From contig CADBUY010000001.1 of NCBI GenBank assembly GCA_902797965.1, positions 124,001 through 188,000 on the forward strand: DNA of 64,000 nucleotides, written 5' to 3'. Each line of letters begins with the position of its first letter. Position 1 is the first letter of the stretch. Under the pieces are notes generated by a model. It saw only the letters and a list, made by a program, of their open reading frames with translations, searched no databases and was not told where the DNA came from. A program made the translations under genes and the position numbers. Shown here piece after piece: positions 8,384-16,684 of this stretch. This DNA comes from an uncultured bacterium (GTDB lineage: Bacteria; Cyanobacteriota; Vampirovibrionia; Gastranaerophilales; Gastranaerophilaceae).

Positions 8384-10038
8384 CGGATAAAAACTTAACT
8401 AATAAAAAATCAAAAATCAGATGTGCAATTTATACTCGAAAGTCTTGCGAAGAGGGATTAGAGCAGAATTTTAATTCACTTGATGCACAACGTGAAGCAT
8501 GCGAATCGTATATTAAATCACAACAACACGAAGGTTGGATTTTGATTGAAAAACAGTATAATGATGGTGGTTTTTCTGGAGGAAATCTTGAACGACCTGC
8601 ACTAAAAGAATTATTTAAAGATATCGCAGATGATAAAATTGATATAGTTGTGGTTTATAAAGTCGATAGACTTACTCGCTCATTGCTTGATTTTGCAAAA
8701 ATTGTAGAACTATTTGACTCGCATAAAGCAAGTTTTGTTTCAATTACACAAAATTTCAATACAACAACATCAATGGGGAGATTAACATTAAATATTTTGT
8801 TATCATTTGCTCAATTTGAAAGAGAAGTAACAGGAGAAAGGATTAGGGATAAAATTGCAGCCTCTAAGAAAAAAGGTATGTGGATGGGAGGCAGAGTTCC
8901 GATAGGTTATGTAAAAGAAAATAAAAAACTTTTAGTTAGTGAAACTGATGCAAAAACTGTACAACTAATATTTAGAAAATATCTTGATTTAAAAAGTGTA
9001 CCAAAATTAAAAGAATATTTATACGAACATAATATTAAATCAAAAACGGATAAACATTTTGAAAAAGGACAACTATATCATATTTTACAAAACCAAGTTT
9101 ATATAGGAAAAATAAAACATAAAAATAATTTTTATGACGGAGAACATCAAGCTATAATTAGTGAAGAAGTTTTTAATAATGCACAAAAATTATTATCAGA
9201 TAATATTAACAATAATAATAATCAAAAAATGACAACGAATTCTTTATTGGCAGGAAAACTTTTTGATGATAATGACAATCGAATGTCCCCAAGTCATAGT
9301 AATACTAGAAAGAAAAAATATAGATATTATGTTAGTTTAGCAATAACAAAATTTAATAAAGTTAATGCCGGTACGATTTCAAAACTCCCTGCAAACGAAA
9401 TAGAAAAATTTGTTACTGACGAAATAAAAAATTATTTTTTAGATATAAATTTACAATCATATATAAATGATTTTCCTATAAAATTGCAAAATGAAGTTAT
9501 AAATAAATTAAAAAATAATGAAATTTTTACTACTCATGTAATTAGAGATTTTATAGAAAAAATTATTGTTTCAAGAGAATACATTGAATTAGTGTTACGG
9601 CAGAATAAAATACAAGAATTTTTACATTCACTTTTCGGTAGAAAAGTTACAGAAGAAAAAATAAATAATGAATTTATAACTATAAGAAAAGATATCAGAA
9701 TTTCTACAGGAAGTTCAAAAGGATGTAATGTTTTAATTCTTAAAAACGGAGAAAATAAAGAATCTTATGTTAATAAAAATTTGATAAAAGCAATAGTTAG
9801 AAGTTTTTACTGGCATGAACTTCTTTTAAGCGGAAAAGTTAAAAATACAAAAGATATACAAAAATTAGAAAATTTAAAAGACAACAGTTATATAAAACAA
9901 GTTTTAAATTTACGATTTCTATCTCCCAAAATTGTAGAAAATATTATACAGGGTACTCAGCCAAAAGATTTAACTGTTTCAAAATTATTTAATATTAAAA
10001 CATATAATTGGAAAGAACAGGAAAAATATATTAATTAA
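8380..10038 (+). CDS. Large serine recombinase, cassette-encoded (DUF2924-associated type)
   Basis: The 552-residue protein has an N-terminal resolvase catalytic domain (AIYTRKSCEEGLEQNFNSLD with nucleophile Ser22, then VVVYKVDRLTRSLLDF and the E helix FAQFEREVTGERIRDKI). A Recombinase domain follows (about 170-270), then a LLAGKLFDDNDNRMSPSHSN segment where other members have a zinc ribbon. The C-terminal 200 residues are lysine-rich and helical. Such enzymes cut and rejoin attP/attB with a two-base overlap, inserting and excising the element. The DUF2924 neighbour and upstream methyltransferase match a mobile cassette architecture best known from Alphaproteobacteria, so transfer between phyla is likely. 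All catalytic motifs are intact. Confidence 0.93.
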   Translation: MTDKNLTNKKSKIRCAIYTRKSCEEGLEQNFNSLDAQREACESYIKSQQHEGWILIEKQYNDGGFSGGNLERPALKELFKDIADDKIDIVVVYKVDRLTRSLLDFAKIVELFDSHKASFVSITQNFNTTTSMGRLTLNILLSFAQFEREVTGERIRDKIAASKKKGMWMGGRVPIGYVKENKKLLVSETDAKTVQLIFRKYLDLKSVPKLKEYLYEHNIKSKTDKHFEKGQLYHILQNQVYIGKIKHKNNFYDGEHQAIISEEVFNNAQKLLSDNINNNNNQKMTTNSLLAGKLFDDNDNRMSPSHSNTRKKKYRYYVSLAITKFNKVNAGTISKLPANEIEKFVTDEIKNYFLDINLQSYINDFPIKLQNEVINKLKNNEIFTTHVIRDFIEKIIVSREYIELVLRQNKIQEFLHSLFGRKVTEEKINNEFITIRKDIRISTGSSKGCNVLILKNGENKESYVNKNLIKAIVRSFYWHELLLSGKVKNTKDIQKLENLKDNSYIKQVLNLRFLSPKIVENIIQGTQPKDLTVSKLFNIKTYNWKEQEKYIN

Positions 10039-10109
10039 CGATAATTAATTAAATTCTATATATTGTTTATGGCTATATTTTTTAATATCTAAAATTCAAA
10101 AAATTAACA

Positions 10110-10123
10110 TAAATTGGAAAAAT
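10110..10123. repeat. Right copy of 14-bp direct repeat flanking recombinase cassette
   Basis: TAAATTGGAAAAAT, identical to the copy at 5584-5597. It lies in a short AT-rich gap between the recombinase stop (10038) and the convergent GIY-YIG-like gene (end 10142), where the right end of the cassette is expected. Confidence 0.45.
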
Positions 10124-10141
10124 ATCATAAATTATCGTAAA

Positions 10142-10633
10142 TTATTTTACCCAGTTTGCAACCGGTAGGACTCCGCATTCTTTTTCGTATAAAACCAACA
10201 GTTCGTGCTCAATGGCTCTGCAATCTTCTGTCTCATAGTAATAAAAGTTTAATCCGATATCCTCCCAGTCTTTTATTTGCCATAAAGCTCTTCCGCCACG
10301 AGCTCTTATGTCTTTAATTTTTTCTTTTGAATAATTTGCTCTTGATTTTGTTCTCTTTCGAAGGTTTTCACTTGGCGTACTGCCAATATACAAAACTCTT
10401 TTATCGCCATTATTAAATTTATCTGTTAGTAATTCGGCAGAATAAAGCAAACTTTTACCTTTATATGTTTCTTTAGCGGTTGTTGTATTTAAAAATTCTA
10501 TACTGATATTATTATCCGGAACAGTATAAATATAAATCCCCTTTGTTTCAGGCAGAATTTCAGGATGGCTAAATACATTTTTGACTGTAGTTTTATTTTT
10601 TAAATATTTTTGGATTTCATCATTAAATGTCAT
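10142..10633 (-). CDS. GIY-YIG nuclease-like protein
   Basis: The 163-residue protein contains KGIYIYTV at residues 31-38 and VLYIGST at 80-86, the two strands that name the GIY-YIG nuclease fold, followed by a lysine/arginine-rich helix (LRKRTKSRANYSKEKI) and a late glutamate in AIEHELLVLYEKE. The separation between the GIY and YIG strands, about 45 residues, is larger than usual, so an insertion is present. The final VANWVK fits the family's closing Asn. Members act as homing or restriction nucleases or repair enzymes; which applies here cannot be told. The minus strand shows AAAGGAGTAAAAT before the ATG. It stands just outside the serine recombinase cassette. Confidence 0.6.
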   Translation of the reverse strand: MTFNDEIQKYLKNKTTVKNVFSHPEILPETKGIYIYTVPDNNISIEFLNTTTAKETYKGKSLLYSAELLTDKFNNGDKRVLYIGSTPSENLRKRTKSRANYSKEKIKDIRARGGRALWQIKDWEDIGLNFYYYETEDCRAIEHELLVLYEKECGVLPVANWVK

Positions 10634-10685
10634 ATTTTACTCCTTTAACCTATTTTATATTATACTTTTTTACTTAGCATAACAT

Positions 10686-10937
10686 TTAACCACCCCAAAG
10701 AGGAGTAATTAAAAAATTCCATACGTGAATTTTTATCAAAATAAAACGTATAAATAGAATGCAAATTAAAGCTATTATAAGTCCAACAACACTATTTAAT
10801 TCATCATCCCATTTCGATTCTAAAAATTTATACAATAATGCCGAAAACAAAATAATGTGCCAAAAATCTGCACTTATGCAATGGGTTATTCTTGAGATAA
10901 TTAAAAATATAAACGTAATAACAAGTATTGTTTCCAT
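10686..10937 (-). CDS. Small membrane protein, unknown
   Basis: This 83-residue protein has two to three hydrophobic helices (residues about 3-20, 27-40 and 49-70) separated by a short charged loop (ESKWDDELNS), so it is probably a small integral membrane protein. I do not recognise a family. It belongs to a run of small minus-strand genes (10686-11722) with similar membrane character and short gaps, which look like one transcript. No ribosome-binding site is strong, so the exact start is uncertain. Confidence 0.45.
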   Translation of the reverse strand: METILVITFIFLIISRITHCISADFWHIILFSALLYKFLESKWDDELNSVVGLIIALICILFIRFILIKIHVWNFLITPLWGG

Positions 10938-10985
10938 AACAGCTAATCCTCTATTAATCTTTATTGAAATTATTTATTTTATTTT

Positions 10986-11378
10986 TTATATCTTGTATAA
11001 TTGAGTTTTTCCTATTTTTAATTTTTTGAATATAAATATGAGAATTGGTATCCGCTTTTTTATAGCAACACTATTATTTATTTTTGTTTTTATAGCAATA
11101 GAAGTTTTACTCTTATTAACAGCATAGTCAACAGCATTATTACAAAAAACAAAAAATTTTAAGCCTAAAAAAACTATAATAACAGATAATATAAAACTGA
11201 TAAAACCAATTGCAAGATTTATCTTTCTCCCGATACCAACAAAATAATCGTCAAAAATTTTTAAACTTAAAATAGATAATATCCAACCTAATAAGCCATC
11301 TAAACCCAGTATACTTCTTATAATACCAAAAATAACAAAGGTCAAAATTATTGCTAATATAATTAACCAAATACTCAT
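10986..11378 (-). CDS. Hypothetical membrane protein with three hydrophobic segments
   Basis: About 130 residues from the ATG at 11376-11378 (MSIWLIILAIILTFVIFGII). Three hydrophobic stretches fill the first two thirds and a very basic tail follows (KTKINNSVAIKKRIPILIFIFKKLKIG), so the positive-inside rule puts the C-terminus in the cytoplasm. An upstream in-frame start at 11417 would overlap the preceding small gene and add non-hydrophobic residues, so I prefer 11378, only 8 bases after that gene's stop. The sequence resembles colicin-V-production-like or YkvA-associated membrane proteins only superficially; no family is assigned. Confidence 0.5.
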   Translation of the reverse strand: MSIWLIILAIILTFVIFGIIRSILGLDGLLGWILSILSLKIFDDYFVGIGRKINLAIGFISFILSVIIVFLGLKFFVFCNNAVDYAVNKSKTSIAIKTKINNSVAIKKRIPILIFIFKKLKIGKTQLYKI

Positions 11379-11386
11379 TACATTAC

Positions 11387-11545
11387 CTATTTTGCTAATT
11401 GCGGATGAACAAACCATTTTTTAATCTTGTATTTACTTTCTAATATTTTTATTGCTTGTTGACGAGTTGTTGCTTCTGTTTCAACAGCAATAGGAAAATT
11501 TGAACCATCAACATAAATTTTTGCCTTATATTTTTGCGTAAACAT
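11387..11545 (-). CDS. 52-residue hypothetical protein
   Basis: A short gene read on the minus strand: ATG at 11543-11545 with CAAGGAGTAATTT directly upstream, stop at 11387-11389. The product starts MFTQKYKAKIYVDGSNFPIA and continues with VETEATTRQQAIKILESKYKI, a beta-hairpin plus one helix typical of small single-domain proteins. It lies between the DUF1232 gene (stop at 11549) and the membrane protein (start at 11378) with gaps below 10 bases, which strongly suggests a shared transcript and supports its reality despite its size. Confidence 0.6.
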   Translation of the reverse strand: MFTQKYKAKIYVDGSNFPIAVETEATTRQQAIKILESKYKIKKWFVHPQLAK

Positions 11546-11548
11546 AAA

Positions 11549-11722
11549 TTACTCCTTGTTTTTTCTTGAAATATAAATAATGTACAAAATCGCAACTACA
11601 ATTACCAAAATATCATCTGCTTGTCCTGCAACAGGAACAAAATCCGGTACACAGTCCATTGGAGAAATAGTATAAATTCCAGCTATTAAGATTGTAGATA
11701 ATTTTTGTAAAAAGTTATTCAT
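11549..11722 (-). CDS. DUF1232 (YkvA-like) small membrane protein
   Basis: The 57-residue product, read from the ATG at 11720-11722, contains IAGIYTISPMDCVPDFVPVA followed by GQADDILVI, the DUF1232 hallmark (YxxSPxDxxPDxxPxxGxxDD) between two hydrophobic segments. The family is widespread, membrane-associated and of unknown biochemical role. TAACGAGGTAAAA lies just before the ATG. It is the first gene of the small minus-strand cluster extending to 10686. It is shorter than many DUF1232 proteins but holds the whole domain. Confidence 0.82.
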   Translation of the reverse strand: MNNFLQKLSTILIAGIYTISPMDCVPDFVPVAGQADDILVIVVAILYIIYISRKNKE

Positions 11723-11880
11723 TTTTACCTCGTTACTATTTTACCAAAGTAGCATGCCAGATTCGGCACAGATTATTTATTTGACTTTTGATAATAATAT
11801 AACACAAAAAGATTATAATATACATCTTTTGCATATAACAAGAACTGGTAAACACATTTAAACAAAAATAAAATTGTAAT

Positions 11881-12102
11881 ATGATAAACGAAAATACTAT
11901 TAAAAAACTCGGACATAAAGTTCGCATAATAAGAACAGATAGAGGTTTGTCGCAGGAAGCTCTTGCAGAAAAAGCTGACCTCAATCGTTCTTTTGTCGGG
12001 CTTTTAGAAAGAGGAAAAACTAACATAACTATTAAAAATCTTGAACAAATTGCTAACGCTCTTGATATTGATATTAAATATCTTTTTGATTTTGTTTTAT
12101 AG
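11881..12102 (+). CDS. Small Xre-family HTH regulator
   Basis: The 73-residue protein is a single Cro/CI-type helix-turn-helix domain: KVRIIRTDRGLSQEALAEKA, then DLNRSFVGLLERGKTNITIK and NLEQIANALDIDIKYLFDF. The pattern (GLSQEALAE / ERGKxNxTIxNLEQIA) is that of stand-alone Xre regulators that often control restriction-modification or other accessory operons. It lies just upstream of the WG/phosphatase/WYL operon on the same strand, separated by 149 bases that contain a terminator-less gap and an operator-like dyad. No clear Shine-Dalgarno sequence precedes the ATG. Confidence 0.85.
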   Translation: MINENTIKKLGHKVRIIRTDRGLSQEALAEKADLNRSFVGLLERGKTNITIKNLEQIANALDIDIKYLFDFVL

Positions 12103-12194
12103 GGTAAATATAAAAAATAACCTTTTATTAAATGCTTTATTGAAAACATTTAATAATTTGTAATTGATAAGTTTTTTGTCAATAGACTTGATGC

Positions 12195-12227
12195 GTGTCC
12201 GTTTCTGACACACAATTAAGTTATACT
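12195..12227 (+). promoter_or_regulatory. Operator-like dyad plus -10 box, copy 1 (upstream of WG/PPP/WYL operon)
   Basis: GTGTC (12195-12199) and GACAC (12207-12211) form an inverted repeat with a seven-base centre, covering the expected -35 position of a promoter whose -10 box TATACT is at 12222-12227. The same arrangement, TGTCC-N6-GACA with 15 bases from the GACA start to TATACTTAAA, recurs at 27758-27791 upstream of hsdM. The shared geometry and the nearby WYL-type regulator genes suggest a common repressor or activator site. The match is seen directly; the factor is inferred. Confidence 0.6.
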
Positions 12228-12251
12228 TAAAATATAAAAAAGGAATTTAAT

Positions 12252-12983
12252 ATGACAAAGACTTATAAAAAAACATTAAACATATCAAATAATTTTAAGT
12301 ATGACCACATTTTAAATTTTGAAGATAGAGAATATACCGTTGCTGTTTTAAACGGAAAATCCGGATTGATAGATATTAAAGGAAATCCTTTGACAGAATT
12401 TATATATGATGATTTATCAGAAGAATTTGAATATGATATGGGCTATGAATTTGGCTGGGTAAATTTTTGGAAAAATTATGATAAGTATTGCAGAATGCGT
12501 ATGAATGGGAAATGGGGACTGCTGGACAGAAATGGTAATGTTGTAGTTGATTTCAATTATTCTAATCCGGTACAGGAATGGGGAGAAAATTTTATTATTA
12601 TGATAAATAAAGATGATTTTTTAACTACCGGTTTTATTATGGATAAATATAAAAATATACACTTGGAATTAAATTTTGATGATATATACCCAAGAATCAA
12701 TTATGCAATTGTTGTAAAAGATTATAAGTTTGGAATTTTAAATAATGATTTACAATTAATAATAGACTGTAAATACGACTACTTAAATGGTGGAGATGGT
12801 TATCAATATTTAGAAGCGACATTAGAAAGCAAGTACGGTGTAATTGATTTAGAAGAAAATATTATTCTTGATTTTATCTACGATAGTGTAACAGTAGAAA
12901 AATTAAATAATAGATATATTTTTAAAGCAGAATTAAATAATAAATCAGCATTATTTAATGAAAAAGGTGAAAGGATTGCATAA
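12252..12983 (+). CDS. WG-repeat protein
   Basis: The 243-residue protein consists of about five degenerate WG repeats, each a strand-turn-strand unit such as NGKSGLIDIKGNPLTEFIYD, NGKWGLLDRNGNVVVDFNYS, DYKFGILNNDLQLIIDCKYD and ESKYGVIDLEENIILDFIYD. Such repeats make a beta-propeller-like scaffold and are common in Bacteroidetes and gut bacteria; no catalytic residues are evident. There is no signal peptide, so it acts in the cytoplasm. AAAAGGAATTTAAT lies before the ATG. Its stop abuts the GTG of the phosphatase gene, and the WYL regulator follows, so the three form one operon downstream of the operator-like dyad. A sensing or binding role is plausible but inferred. Confidence 0.8.
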   Translation: MTKTYKKTLNISNNFKYDHILNFEDREYTVAVLNGKSGLIDIKGNPLTEFIYDDLSEEFEYDMGYEFGWVNFWKNYDKYCRMRMNGKWGLLDRNGNVVVDFNYSNPVQEWGENFIIMINKDDFLTTGFIMDKYKNIHLELNFDDIYPRINYAIVVKDYKFGILNNDLQLIIDCKYDYLNGGDGYQYLEATLESKYGVIDLEENIILDFIYDSVTVEKLNNRYIFKAELNNKSALFNEKGERIA

Positions 12984-13628
12984 GTGAAAAAAGGTCGATT
13001 AATTGCAATAGGAGATATACATGGCGAATTTTATAAACTTGAAAATTTGCTAGAAAAATTAAATTTAAAAAGAAACGACACTTGTGTTTTTTTAGGTGAT
13101 TATATAGATAGAGGCAAATATTCAAAAGAAGTTATAGAAAAACTTATTGAACTTTCAAAACACATAAATTGCATATTTTTAAAAGGTAATCATGAGCAAA
13201 TGCTTTTAAAGATTCTCAAAACAAAAAGCGAAACAGACATTAATTTTTGGTTGATAAATGGCGGAAATGAAACAATAAATAGCTACGAGAATTTACTTGA
13301 TATGCTGATGTTACATGGGGATTTTTTCAAAAATCTTAAACCTTATTATTTAACTGATAAATATCTGTTTGTTCATGCAGGAATAAATCCGGATAAAACT
13401 ATAGATAAACAAACGGAAGATGATTTTCTTTGGATTCGAGATGAATTTATTGATAAAAAGCATAATTTAAAACAAAGAGTAATTTTTGGTCATACACCTT
13501 TTTGTGAACCATATATAGCAGATGATAAAATCGGAATTGATACAGGATGCGGAAAAGAAGAAAATGCAAAATTGACAGCTTTTATTTGTAATGAGGAAGT
13601 ATTCATACAAAGTGATTTGGTGTGGTAA
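12984..13628 (+). CDS. PPP-family metallophosphoesterase (serine/threonine phosphatase-like)
   Basis: The 214-residue protein shows all PPP signatures: AIGDIHGEF, FLGDYIDRGKYSKE, FLKGNHEQM, FVHAGINP and VIFGHTPFCEPYI, with the metal-binding Asp, His and Asn in place. Bacterial relatives dephosphorylate phosphoserine/threonine proteins or diadenosine tetraphosphate. I place the start at the GTG at 12984, immediately after the WG-repeat stop, with AAAGGATT in front. The gene lies in a three-gene operon between a WG-repeat protein and a WYL regulator; a phosphatase in that setting suggests control of a phosphorylated partner or a nucleotide signal, which is inference. Family call is firm. Confidence 0.92.
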   Translation: MKKGRLIAIGDIHGEFYKLENLLEKLNLKRNDTCVFLGDYIDRGKYSKEVIEKLIELSKHINCIFLKGNHEQMLLKILKTKSETDINFWLINGGNETINSYENLLDMLMLHGDFFKNLKPYYLTDKYLFVHAGINPDKTIDKQTEDDFLWIRDEFIDKKHNLKQRVIFGHTPFCEPYIADDKIGIDTGCGKEENAKLTAFICNEEVFIQSDLVW

Positions 13629-13631
13629 AAT

Positions 13632-14675
13632 ATGACTATGGCAGAACAAAATGACAGAATGAACAGATTAAAAGACATTATTGATTTAATAATGTTAATG
13701 CAATCAAAAACATACGGTGTTAGTTTAGCTGAAATCCAATCAGAATTTGGAGTTTCAAGAAGAACTGCACAAAGAATGAAAGATGTTGTTCTTGAACTTT
13801 TCCCACAAACCTCAGAACTTCAAACTAACAGTAAAATTAAAAGGTGGGGATTTAAAGGAAAACCAGTTAATCTATATAACTTTACTTCTGATGATATAGC
13901 TGATTTAGTTAGTATAAAGAATTTGTGTAAAATAAATAATTTATCAGATAAAACTTCTGTTATAGAAAAAGTAATTGAATGTATAAAAAGTGCAAATAAT
14001 CCGAATTTATCATCTTTAGAAAATGATGTTGAAGCTCTTATGGAAAGTGAGGGGTATGCTGTTAGACAGGGTGCAAATTTTCAAATTGATGAAAAGATTC
14101 TTTCAACAATACGCACTGCAATAAAATCTATGAAAAAACTGGAATTTTCGTATCAAGCTAAAGATTACTACGATATTAAAGAAAAAAATCTTGCAGGATT
14201 TAAAATACAAAAAGGGTTAAAACCTAAAAAGATAGTAATAGTCGAGCCTTATGGAATTTTATACGGAGAAAGACATTATCTTGTAGCAAAAAATGACGGA
14301 AAAATTAAACAATATCTTTTACATAGAATTTCAGAGATAAAAATAATTGATGAATATTTTACTCCAGATTCTGATTTTAATCTAAAAACTTGGGCAAATT
14401 CTTCTTTCGGAATTTTTCACGATAAACCTGTAAAAGTTAAATTGAAATTTAAAAAAGAAATTGCTGATGATGTTATGAAATATAATTTTCATCCGACACA
14501 GCAAATTAAACAACAAAAAAATGGAGCAGTTATTGTAACTTTTACATCCTCCGGAACAAAATCAATCCTGTGGAACATTTTTAAATGGGGAACAAATGTA
14601 GAAATTGTTGAGCCGGCATGGTTGAAAGAAGAGTATACTAGCTATCTTAAAGAAATATTATCGAATAAATATTAA
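13632..14675 (+). CDS. HTH-WYL domain transcriptional regulator
   Basis: The 347-residue protein has an N-terminal winged helix-turn-helix (GVSLAEIQSEFGVSRRTAQR, residues about 30-50) with the linker SKIKRWGF, a middle WYL domain (KKIVIVEPYGILYGERHYLV and YLLHRISEIKIIDEYF) and a C-terminal WCX-like domain ending near WLKEEYTSYLKEI. WYL regulators of the BrxR/CapW type bind inverted repeats and control phage-defence operons, sensing ligands through the WYL fold. It is the last gene of the WG/PPP operon and converges on the GmrSD-like gene. A truncated relative with the same RTAQRM...FPQ...SKIKRWGF core is at 27325-27675, and both operons carry the same operator-like dyad. Confidence 0.9.
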   Translation: MTMAEQNDRMNRLKDIIDLIMLMQSKTYGVSLAEIQSEFGVSRRTAQRMKDVVLELFPQTSELQTNSKIKRWGFKGKPVNLYNFTSDDIADLVSIKNLCKINNLSDKTSVIEKVIECIKSANNPNLSSLENDVEALMESEGYAVRQGANFQIDEKILSTIRTAIKSMKKLEFSYQAKDYYDIKEKNLAGFKIQKGLKPKKIVIVEPYGILYGERHYLVAKNDGKIKQYLLHRISEIKIIDEYFTPDSDFNLKTWANSSFGIFHDKPVKVKLKFKKEIADDVMKYNFHPTQQIKQQKNGAVIVTFTSSGTKSILWNIFKWGTNVEIVEPAWLKEEYTSYLKEILSNKY

Positions 14676-16552
14676 TTCCATATTAATTGAGTTAACTTGA
14701 ATAAAATTTTTGTTCTGTCATTTAATGCTTTTTCATCAAAGTCATCAATTTTTGTTAGCTTTAATCCATTTTCTAAATTTGAGTTAATAAATTCAACAAA
14801 ATCCTTATTTTCTTGCTTACAGTGATAAAAGCTTTCCGTTAATGTTTGATTCCAGTACAAAGAAGATGCATACGTTTTCAATTTTTCTGAATAAAGTTCA
14901 TTTTGCGATGCACTATTATCACGTCCTTTAAGTAGTAATAACCCTCCAAGCATATTTCTTTTCTCGTTAAAATCTTCTTCTGTATCAAATTTACCTAAGC
15001 TTTCATCATTTCTACTTAAAATATGTTCTATTTCATAACCATCTTTTTTCCTAGAACTTATATAATCCCATAAATCATCTTGCAAATTATGCCCAGTTTT
15101 AGATGCAATATATTGTTCTATACGCATTAAGAAATATCTAATAAAAGTTCTATTTAATGAAGAATAACCTCTCTGTTTGAATACATTATAATTATATACG
15201 CTGCTAGTTTCTTCTTCTGAACGCTTTTCTTTTAATCTATCTATCAAGACTTCATTAAATATTTGTGCATATTCTTCTATTTTATTGTTTTTCTTAATTT
15301 TATCTATAATTGTATAAACATCTTCTTGAATTTGGTTACTATCATAAACTCCATTTAGTACCAATAATACATAATGCCTATCCCATAATCTAGATATTTC
15401 TTTTATTTTTTCTTCTTCCTTTCTATCATCTATATCACAGGCAGAAATTACTATTAATTTATATGCATCCATTTGTGTTAATGAATTGTAGTATACATAT
15501 GGCTGTGCATCATGTAAATTAAAACTATACTCATTCAATTTACAATATAATTTAGAATAATAATTTAAATTTTTTTCTATAAATTCCTTTATATTTTTTA
15601 TGTGGTCATTGCTTAGACTAATGTTAAAACCTAGAATCTTTTTATATTCATCCTTAAATATTGTTTTATGATAGTCTGTATCAAAATTTCTCCCTTCAGC
15701 TCTACTTGATGCCAATTTTGATTTAAAATATAACGTGAAAAAATCATCTGGACTTTTTTGACCATTAGAGAGCTCAAGTTTATTAATAGAATTTTCCCAA
15801 AAATTACAATATTTATCTACATCAATTTTGTTGATTTGTGATAATAATTTTCCCTTTAAAATTTCATGAGGATTAAGTTTCATTCCTCTATCATTAATAA
15901 CTTCGAATACCATAGGGACATCATTGCCTTCTGTTACTTTTAAATTAATTAATATGATTTTATTTAGGAAAAATTGGACAAAACTTTCAAATCTGTGTAA
16001 ATCATTTAGTTCATTATTCAGAATTTTGTTTATTACAACAGAATTTTCATACATATTTTTTACTGATATATTTTCTTGAAAATTATTTTTTTCAATATTA
16101 TCTATATTTTTATTATATAGTTCTTCCAAATAGTTTGTTCTATTTTTATCTCCCATATAAAAAACATCTTCTCCATCATCACCGACACTATAGATTAATC
16201 GTTCTATTAATTTTTTTAATTTTGAATCAAATGTTATCGATAAATGTTTCAATTGAATTAGTATTAATGTCAATGTAGTTAATCTTTGTTGTCCATCAAC
16301 AATATATTCTCTTCCTTCATTTTCATTTGTAATATATGTGTTTAAATAATACCATTTGTACTGACTTTTAATATTATCTGATTTTGGTTCGATATCCGGT
16401 TTATACAAAGAATTAAATCTGTCAAAAATATCTTTTAATAAAATTTTTACTGGGGTTTCATCCCATTTATATTCTCTTTGGTAGAAATCAATATAGTAAA
16501 ATTTTCTAAAAACTGTTGATATATTATTTTCACTTGGAGAGATGTCTGCCAT
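14672..16552 (-). CDS. GmrSD-type restriction protein (DUF262 + DUF1524)
   Basis: The 626-residue protein combines DUF262 (FYQREYKWDETPVKILLKDI, then IVDGQQRLTTLTLILIQL with DGQQR at 86-90) and a C-terminal DUF1524 HNH-type nuclease (YEIEHILSRNDESLGKF, then KRNMLGGLLLLKGRDNSASQ). This architecture is that of GmrSD type IV restriction enzymes and relatives such as BrxU and SspE, in which DUF262 hydrolyses nucleotide and the HNH domain cuts modified or otherwise marked phage DNA. I chose the ATG at 16550-16552, which has AAAGGAGGTTTT directly upstream; an upstream in-frame start would add 12 residues. It is divergent from the ABC-3C operon and convergent with the WYL regulator. Domain order and motifs look intact. 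Confidence 0.9.
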   Translation of the reverse strand: MADISPSENNISTVFRKFYYIDFYQREYKWDETPVKILLKDIFDRFNSLYKPDIEPKSDNIKSQYKWYYLNTYITNENEGREYIVDGQQRLTTLTLILIQLKHLSITFDSKLKKLIERLIYSVGDDGEDVFYMGDKNRTNYLEELYNKNIDNIEKNNFQENISVKNMYENSVVINKILNNELNDLHRFESFVQFFLNKIILINLKVTEGNDVPMVFEVINDRGMKLNPHEILKGKLLSQINKIDVDKYCNFWENSINKLELSNGQKSPDDFFTLYFKSKLASSRAEGRNFDTDYHKTIFKDEYKKILGFNISLSNDHIKNIKEFIEKNLNYYSKLYCKLNEYSFNLHDAQPYVYYNSLTQMDAYKLIVISACDIDDRKEEEKIKEISRLWDRHYVLLVLNGVYDSNQIQEDVYTIIDKIKKNNKIEEYAQIFNEVLIDRLKEKRSEEETSSVYNYNVFKQRGYSSLNRTFIRYFLMRIEQYIASKTGHNLQDDLWDYISSRKKDGYEIEHILSRNDESLGKFDTEEDFNEKRNMLGGLLLLKGRDNSASQNELYSEKLKTYASSLYWNQTLTESFYHCKQENKDFVEFINSNLENGLKLTKIDDFDEKALNDRTKILFKLTQLIWN

Positions 16553-16684
16553 AAAACCTCCTTTACAGATATGATTTTTATACCACAAAAATAGGAATTT
16601 GAAAAATTTTCAATAGTACACAAAGCTAGTATCTAATTAGCTATTTTTGTTGTATCATTGTTTAATAAGATAAGGGATAGGTAT

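Noticed and set aside
11736-12149. A 137-codon minus-strand open frame
   Set aside because: It is antisense to a clear Xre-type HTH gene (11881-12102), lacks a ribosome-binding site and shows no protein-like pattern.
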